Shown in pieces: positions 13,527 through 16,460 of a DNA stretch of 16,460 nucleotides. A program made the position numbers and the translations under genes. Positions within the stretch are counted from its first letter, which is position 1, and each line of letters starts with the position of its first letter. Origin of the DNA: an uncultured Oscillospiraceae bacterium (GTDB taxonomy: Bacteria; Bacillota; Clostridia; Oscillospirales; Oscillospiraceae); assembly GCA_910579595.1 (NCBI GenBank), contig CAJTVM010000059.1, forward strand, positions 1 through 16,460. Reading direction: 5' to 3'. The notes beneath the pieces are model-generated. The model did no database searches. It was not told the origin of the DNA and worked only from the letters and a program-made list of their open reading frames with translations.

Positions 13527-14246
13527 ATGAGCAGAACAAAAGAAGCGGTATTTATGGGGATCGGCATCCTGGCGGGCCTCGCCCTCAGCGGCCCCGCCGC
13601 CCAGGCAGCGGAAGCGGCCCTCACCGCCCGTCCCACCACCCAGACCTTCTATGTGGGCGGGACGCGGGTGGAGTTCGAAGCGTACCAAATCCATGGCAAT
13701 AATTTTGTGAAGCTCCGGGACATCGGGAAAACGGTGGGCTTTGGTGTAACCTATGACGCCGCCACCAACACCGTCCACATCGCCCCGGACGCCCCCTACA
13801 TTGAGGAGGTGACCACCCCTGCACCGGCCGCGCCCTCCCCCCAGGCTGTGACTGCGGAAAGTGTACAGGCTATCCTGGCCCAGCTGAAGCAGACCTACCC
13901 CACTGGCTCCACCTACCCCACGCCTTACCGCTCCACCAGCGCCGGCCCCTATGGCCGCGGCGTCACCTGCTCCGGCTGGGCCACCCTCTGCTCCGACGCC
14001 GCCTTCGGCAACCTGCCCTGGCGGCGGGTGGATCAGCCAGCCTGGGATCAGATCCGCCCCGGCGACCTGGTGGAGTACAAAAATTCCGAGTCCTACCACG
14101 TGGTGGTTGTGGTGGACAAGACGGACGAATACATCAAAGTCACCGAGAGCGGCCTCAACAACCGCACCCGCTGGGGCGGGCAGTACTTCCGCTGGTGGCT
14201 GGAGGAACAGCCCCGGTACATCCTGTACACCCGCTACCCAAGCTGA
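13527..14246 (+). CDS. Secreted CHAP/NlpC-P60-like hydrolase with copper-amine-oxidase-N-like domain
   Basis: A 239-residue exported protein. Residues 1-29 are a signal peptide (R-T-K-E, a Gly/Leu/Ala core, A-A-Q-A). Residues 38-84 resemble the copper amine oxidase N-terminal domain (F-Y-V-G-G-T-R-V, N-N-F-V-K-L-R-D-I-G-K, T-N-T-V-H-I), a small wall-associated module in Clostridia. After a Pro/Ala linker, residues 125-239 form a papain-like hydrolase: Cys148 in V-T-C-S-G-W, His191 in Y-H-V-V-V and Glu207 in K-V-T-E-S-G, with R-P-G-D-L-V-E-Y between them. It would cut peptidoglycan peptides or a surface amide bond. In conjugative loci such enzymes open the wall for the transfer channel. ATG 13527 has AAGGGG upstream; ATG 13479 has no site. 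Confidence 0.78.
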   Translation: MSRTKEAVFMGIGILAGLALSGPAAQAAEAALTARPTTQTFYVGGTRVEFEAYQIHGNNFVKLRDIGKTVGFGVTYDAATNTVHIAPDAPYIEEVTTPAPAAPSPQAVTAESVQAILAQLKQTYPTGSTYPTPYRSTSAGPYGRGVTCSGWATLCSDAAFGNLPWRRVDQPAWDQIRPGDLVEYKNSESYHVVVVVDKTDEYIKVTESGLNNRTRWGGQYFRWWLEEQPRYILYTRYPS

Positions 14247-14268
14247 ATACCCTACAATAAATATGGCC

Positions 14269-14286
14269 GGACTGCGACAGCAGTCC
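14269..14286 (+). repeat. Perfect hairpin in the adhesin leader
   Basis: GGACTGC (14269-14275) and GCAGTCC (14280-14286) form a perfect 7-bp stem with a GACA loop. No T-run follows, so it is not a terminator by itself. Its 3' arm overlaps the start of TCCTCCTC, a stretch complementary to the adhesin ribosome binding site. Confidence 0.6.
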
Positions 14287-14347
14287 TCCTCCCAAGGTGG
14301 GAAGGCCGGGCTGCTTACGCGGCCCGGCCTCCGCATTTTGAGGAGGA
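14284..14347 (+). promoter_or_regulatory. Anti-Shine-Dalgarno pairing in the adhesin leader
   Basis: TCCTCCTC (14284-14291) is the exact complement of GAGGAGGA (14340-14347), the ribosome binding site of the adhesin gene. Pairing would bring the two ends together around the 14303-14330 hairpin and block translation. The upstream hairpin at 14269-14286 competes for its first three bases. Confidence 0.4.
14303..14337 (+). terminator. Terminator-like hairpin before the adhesin gene
   Basis: AGGCCGGGC (14303-14311) pairs perfectly with GCCCGGCCT (14322-14330) around a ten-base loop. The following CCGCATTTT has only four T residues after a gap, so termination would be partial. The adhesin start lies 24 bases beyond the stem. 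It could be an attenuator that limits adhesin expression. Confidence 0.5.
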
Positions 14348-14353
14348 ATCATT

Positions 14354-16460
14354 TTGAAAAACAAGATCGTAAGCCGCGCCGTCAGCCTGCTGCTGGCCCT
14401 GGTGTGCGTCATGGGCGTCCTGCCCCTGTCCGCCTTTGCCGCCGAAGGGCTGGGCGACGCCCCCGGCTCCATCACACAGAAAAGCAGCGACTACATGAAG
14501 ATCGGCGGCCAGTCCGTGCGCTACAAGGCCGCCAGCAGCGCCATCAACAATGTGGGCATGCCCTACGTGTTCAACGAACAGGTGGACGTGCCCGGGTTCG
14601 GTTCCACCCGTGCCCTGTGCGCCTATCAGAAGGGCACCCTGGGCCCCGGGGCCAACGGGCAGAAATGGGACTTCAAGGTGGAAGTGAACGACGCCTCCCT
14701 GAAGGTGCTGCTCACCTACATCTACTCCCACACCTATGGGAATTTCACCGATGCCGGGAACGCCCGGGGGCTGGAGACCTGGGGGCCCTACTGGTCCGAC
14801 ATATGGTTCCTGGTTGCCCAGGCGGGGAGCTGGCTCTATGAGCACGGGGCCATCCTGGATGTGAACAGCAACCGGGAGGGTTTTATCGAGCAGATGGCGG
14901 AGGAGTTCGTTGCGGCCATGAAATTGTATCACCGCACCTATGGCCAGTCCTCCTGGATCACGGACTGGGACGCCATTGATACGCACAGCATCATTGACTC
15001 CGCCGATGGCGGCAAAACCGGCTACTCCGCCTATGATTATATCGCCACCGGGGTGAACCTGGTGCTGGACCACCCGGAATACTACTACGACTATCACCTG
15101 TGGGAGTATGAGTGGGACAAGTCCCAACCCTGGAAGCTGGCGGGCCAGTCCGGGGTGCCCATGCAGCGGCTTTTGATTGCCGTGCCGGGGGCGCCTGACG
15201 AGGAATCCGTGCGGATGACCGTGAAGAAGCTGGAGGCGGGCTCCAACAGGCCCTTGCCCAATGTTACGTTCAGGATTGAGAGCGCGGACGGTTCCGGCGA
15301 CTTCTCCGTCACCCGCCAGACCGGCGCGGACGGCACCCTCACCCTGACCTCCGAGGCGGACAACCTCTCGGCGGGCCAGTACACCATCACGGAGGAGACT
15401 GTGCCGGAGGGGTATGTGGCCCAGACCGCCTCCCAGACCGTGACTGTGATGCCCAACGGCTCCGTGGCAAATACCTTCACTTTTTACAACGAGCCCACCA
15501 CGACAACCACTACCCCCGGCACCGGCTCCATCAGAAAAGTGGACGCGGACAATCCCACCGTGGGCCTACCCGGCGCGGTCATCCGCATCACCAGCGTGAA
15601 GCTGGACGATGGCGGCAGCTTCTTTGGGGAGTACATCACCAAGGACGGCGGCTACATTTTAAAAGAGGATCTGGACTTCTCCAAGCTGCCCACCGGGGCG
15701 TATCTCGCGGAGGAGATCACCCCGCCCGAGGGGTTCATCCTCAGCTCCGATGTGAGCAAAGTGAAGCAGCCCTTCGTGTGGGACGGCAAAACCGATGTCA
15801 GCCTCGTTTTTGAAAATTCCAGCAAGGTAAAAATCCAGCTGAAGAAGGTGGACGAGAGCGGCCAGCCCTTGGCCGGGGCCATTTTCCTTGTCCTCCGGGA
15901 CGGTCAGATCATCTCCACCGAGGAAACCCAGCCCGACGGCACCATCACGGTGAGCAATGTGGCGGAGGGCCATTACGAGTTCGTGGAGGTGTCCGCCCCC
16001 GCTGGCTTCGACTGTGACCGCTCCCCGGTGGGCGTCCATGTGGACGCTGAGGATTTGCAGGGGGAGCAGACCATCGTGGTCACCAAGGTCAACCATCACA
16101 AGAGAAATTTGACCATTTTCAAGCGGGACGCGGAGAGCGGCGATCCCATCCCAAATACCTCCTTCCATGTCCGCGGGATCAGCGTCGCCTACGAGAACGA
16201 TGTGGTCACCGGGGCGGACGGCAAAGTGGTGCTGGAGTCCATGCCCAGCGGGTGCTACGAGATCACCGAAACGGACGTGCCCTCCCCCTGGCTCCTGGAC
16301 GCCAACAACCGCAAGACTGTCTGGATCGACGCTGCCAAGGATCAGGACGTGGTGGCGGACTTTGTCAACAGCACCCGCCCCGGCATCCGGCTCCTGAAAC
16401 TGGACGGGCAGACGGGGAAGCCGGTCAGCGGGGCCACCTTTTTGATCGAGGAGGTCAACG
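14354..16460 (+). CDS. Thioester/SpaA (Cna-B) surface adhesin, truncated by the window edge
   Basis: A large secreted adhesin starting at TTG 14354, seven bases after GAGGAGGA; 702 codons are visible and the frame is still open at the edge. Residues 1-30 form a signal peptide ending S-A-F-A-A. Residues 45-280 look like a thioester domain: Cys89 in L-C-A-Y-Q and Gln156 in V-A-Q-A-G-S-W are placed to form an internal Cys-Gln thioester that can attach to host or partner-cell amines. Four SpaA/Cna-B prealbumin-like domains follow from about 285, 389, 490 and 583, and a fifth starts near 676. Each shows the V-K-K/K-V-D lysine strand; most also show a late E-x-x-x-P-x-G-(Y/F) glutamate strand that makes isopeptide crosslinks. 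The sorting anchor is beyond the window. The sortase upstream is its probable partner. Confidence 0.85.
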   Translation, partial: MKNKIVSRAVSLLLALVCVMGVLPLSAFAAEGLGDAPGSITQKSSDYMKIGGQSVRYKAASSAINNVGMPYVFNEQVDVPGFGSTRALCAYQKGTLGPGANGQKWDFKVEVNDASLKVLLTYIYSHTYGNFTDAGNARGLETWGPYWSDIWFLVAQAGSWLYEHGAILDVNSNREGFIEQMAEEFVAAMKLYHRTYGQSSWITDWDAIDTHSIIDSADGGKTGYSAYDYIATGVNLVLDHPEYYYDYHLWEYEWDKSQPWKLAGQSGVPMQRLLIAVPGAPDEESVRMTVKKLEAGSNRPLPNVTFRIESADGSGDFSVTRQTGADGTLTLTSEADNLSAGQYTITEETVPEGYVAQTASQTVTVMPNGSVANTFTFYNEPTTTTTTPGTGSIRKVDADNPTVGLPGAVIRITSVKLDDGGSFFGEYITKDGGYILKEDLDFSKLPTGAYLAEEITPPEGFILSSDVSKVKQPFVWDGKTDVSLVFENSSKVKIQLKKVDESGQPLAGAIFLVLRDGQIISTEETQPDGTITVSNVAEGHYEFVEVSAPAGFDCDRSPVGVHVDAEDLQGEQTIVVTKVNHHKRNLTIFKRDAESGDPIPNTSFHVRGISVAYENDVVTGADGKVVLESMPSGCYEITETDVPSPWLLDANNRKTVWIDAAKDQDVVADFVNSTRPGIRLLKLDGQTGKPVSGATFLIEEVN

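Noticed and set aside
13212..14336. Reverse-strand frame of 374 codons
   Set aside because: It is opposite the sortase end and the CHAP-like gene. Its Gly/Val-rich composition is typical of an antisense shadow.
13951..14841. Forward frame of 296 codons in another phase
   Set aside because: It crosses from the CHAP-like gene into the adhesin gene in the wrong phase for both, and its Pro/Arg/Ala-rich composition is that of a shifted frame.
1..16460. CRISPR array, tRNA, rRNA or insertion sequence
   Set aside because: I saw no regularly spaced repeats, no cloverleaf-like sequence and no transposase motif on either strand. Recurrent motifs are protein-level repeats inside the ArdA-like and SpaA domains.

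Overview
The window is a GC-rich stretch with every convincing gene on the + strand. Tight gene spacing, many GTG/TTG starts and the protein families suggest a gut Clostridia host (Oscillospiraceae/Lachnospiraceae-like). The gene set resembles the accessory part of an integrative and conjugative element or a related conjugative plasmid. No relaxase, integrase, coupling protein or VirB4 lies inside the window, so the mobile-element assignment is inferred from the cargo.

Layout. (1) 1-645: mostly non-coding, with an intrinsic terminator (169-199), a small possible gene (331-516) and a weak candidate promoter (549-577). (2) 646-5047: two double-unit ArdA-like antirestriction proteins, a small coiled-coil-like protein, an LPD28-type protein, an unrecognised acidic protein and a small Cys/His protein, closed by a strong terminator (5014-5047). 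(3) 5103-8448: a DUF4314-type protein, a third ArdA-like protein, a small unrecognised protein and a fourth ArdA-like protein, closed by a second strong terminator (8407-8448). (4) 8491-13403: a tightly overlapping operon encoding a winged-helix-type regulator, a D12-class adenine-N6 DNA methylase, an AbrB-like protein with a ferredoxin-spaced cysteine cluster, a DUF3849 protein, a conserved unknown, a secreted membrane-anchored protein and a class D-like sortase. (5) 13527-16460: a secreted CHAP/NlpC-P60-like protein with a copper-amine-oxidase-N-like stalk, then a large thioester/SpaA (Cna-B) surface adhesin that runs off the right edge.

How it may work together. The first half looks like a counter-defence island: ArdA-like DNA mimics against restriction, a modification methylase, and small domains (LPD28, DUF3849, DUF4314) that recur in mobile-element antirestriction loci. 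The second half looks like a surface module that could promote donor-recipient contact: a cell-wall hydrolase, a sortase, an anchored protein and an isopeptide/thioester adhesin.

The most unusual observation is a shared C-terminal tail, roughly P-x-M-G-G-M or G-M-E-M just before the stop. It occurs on nine proteins of the counter-defence half that are otherwise unrelated in several cases. It is absent from the regulator, methylase, AbrB-like and surface proteins. It may be a common targeting or docking tag.
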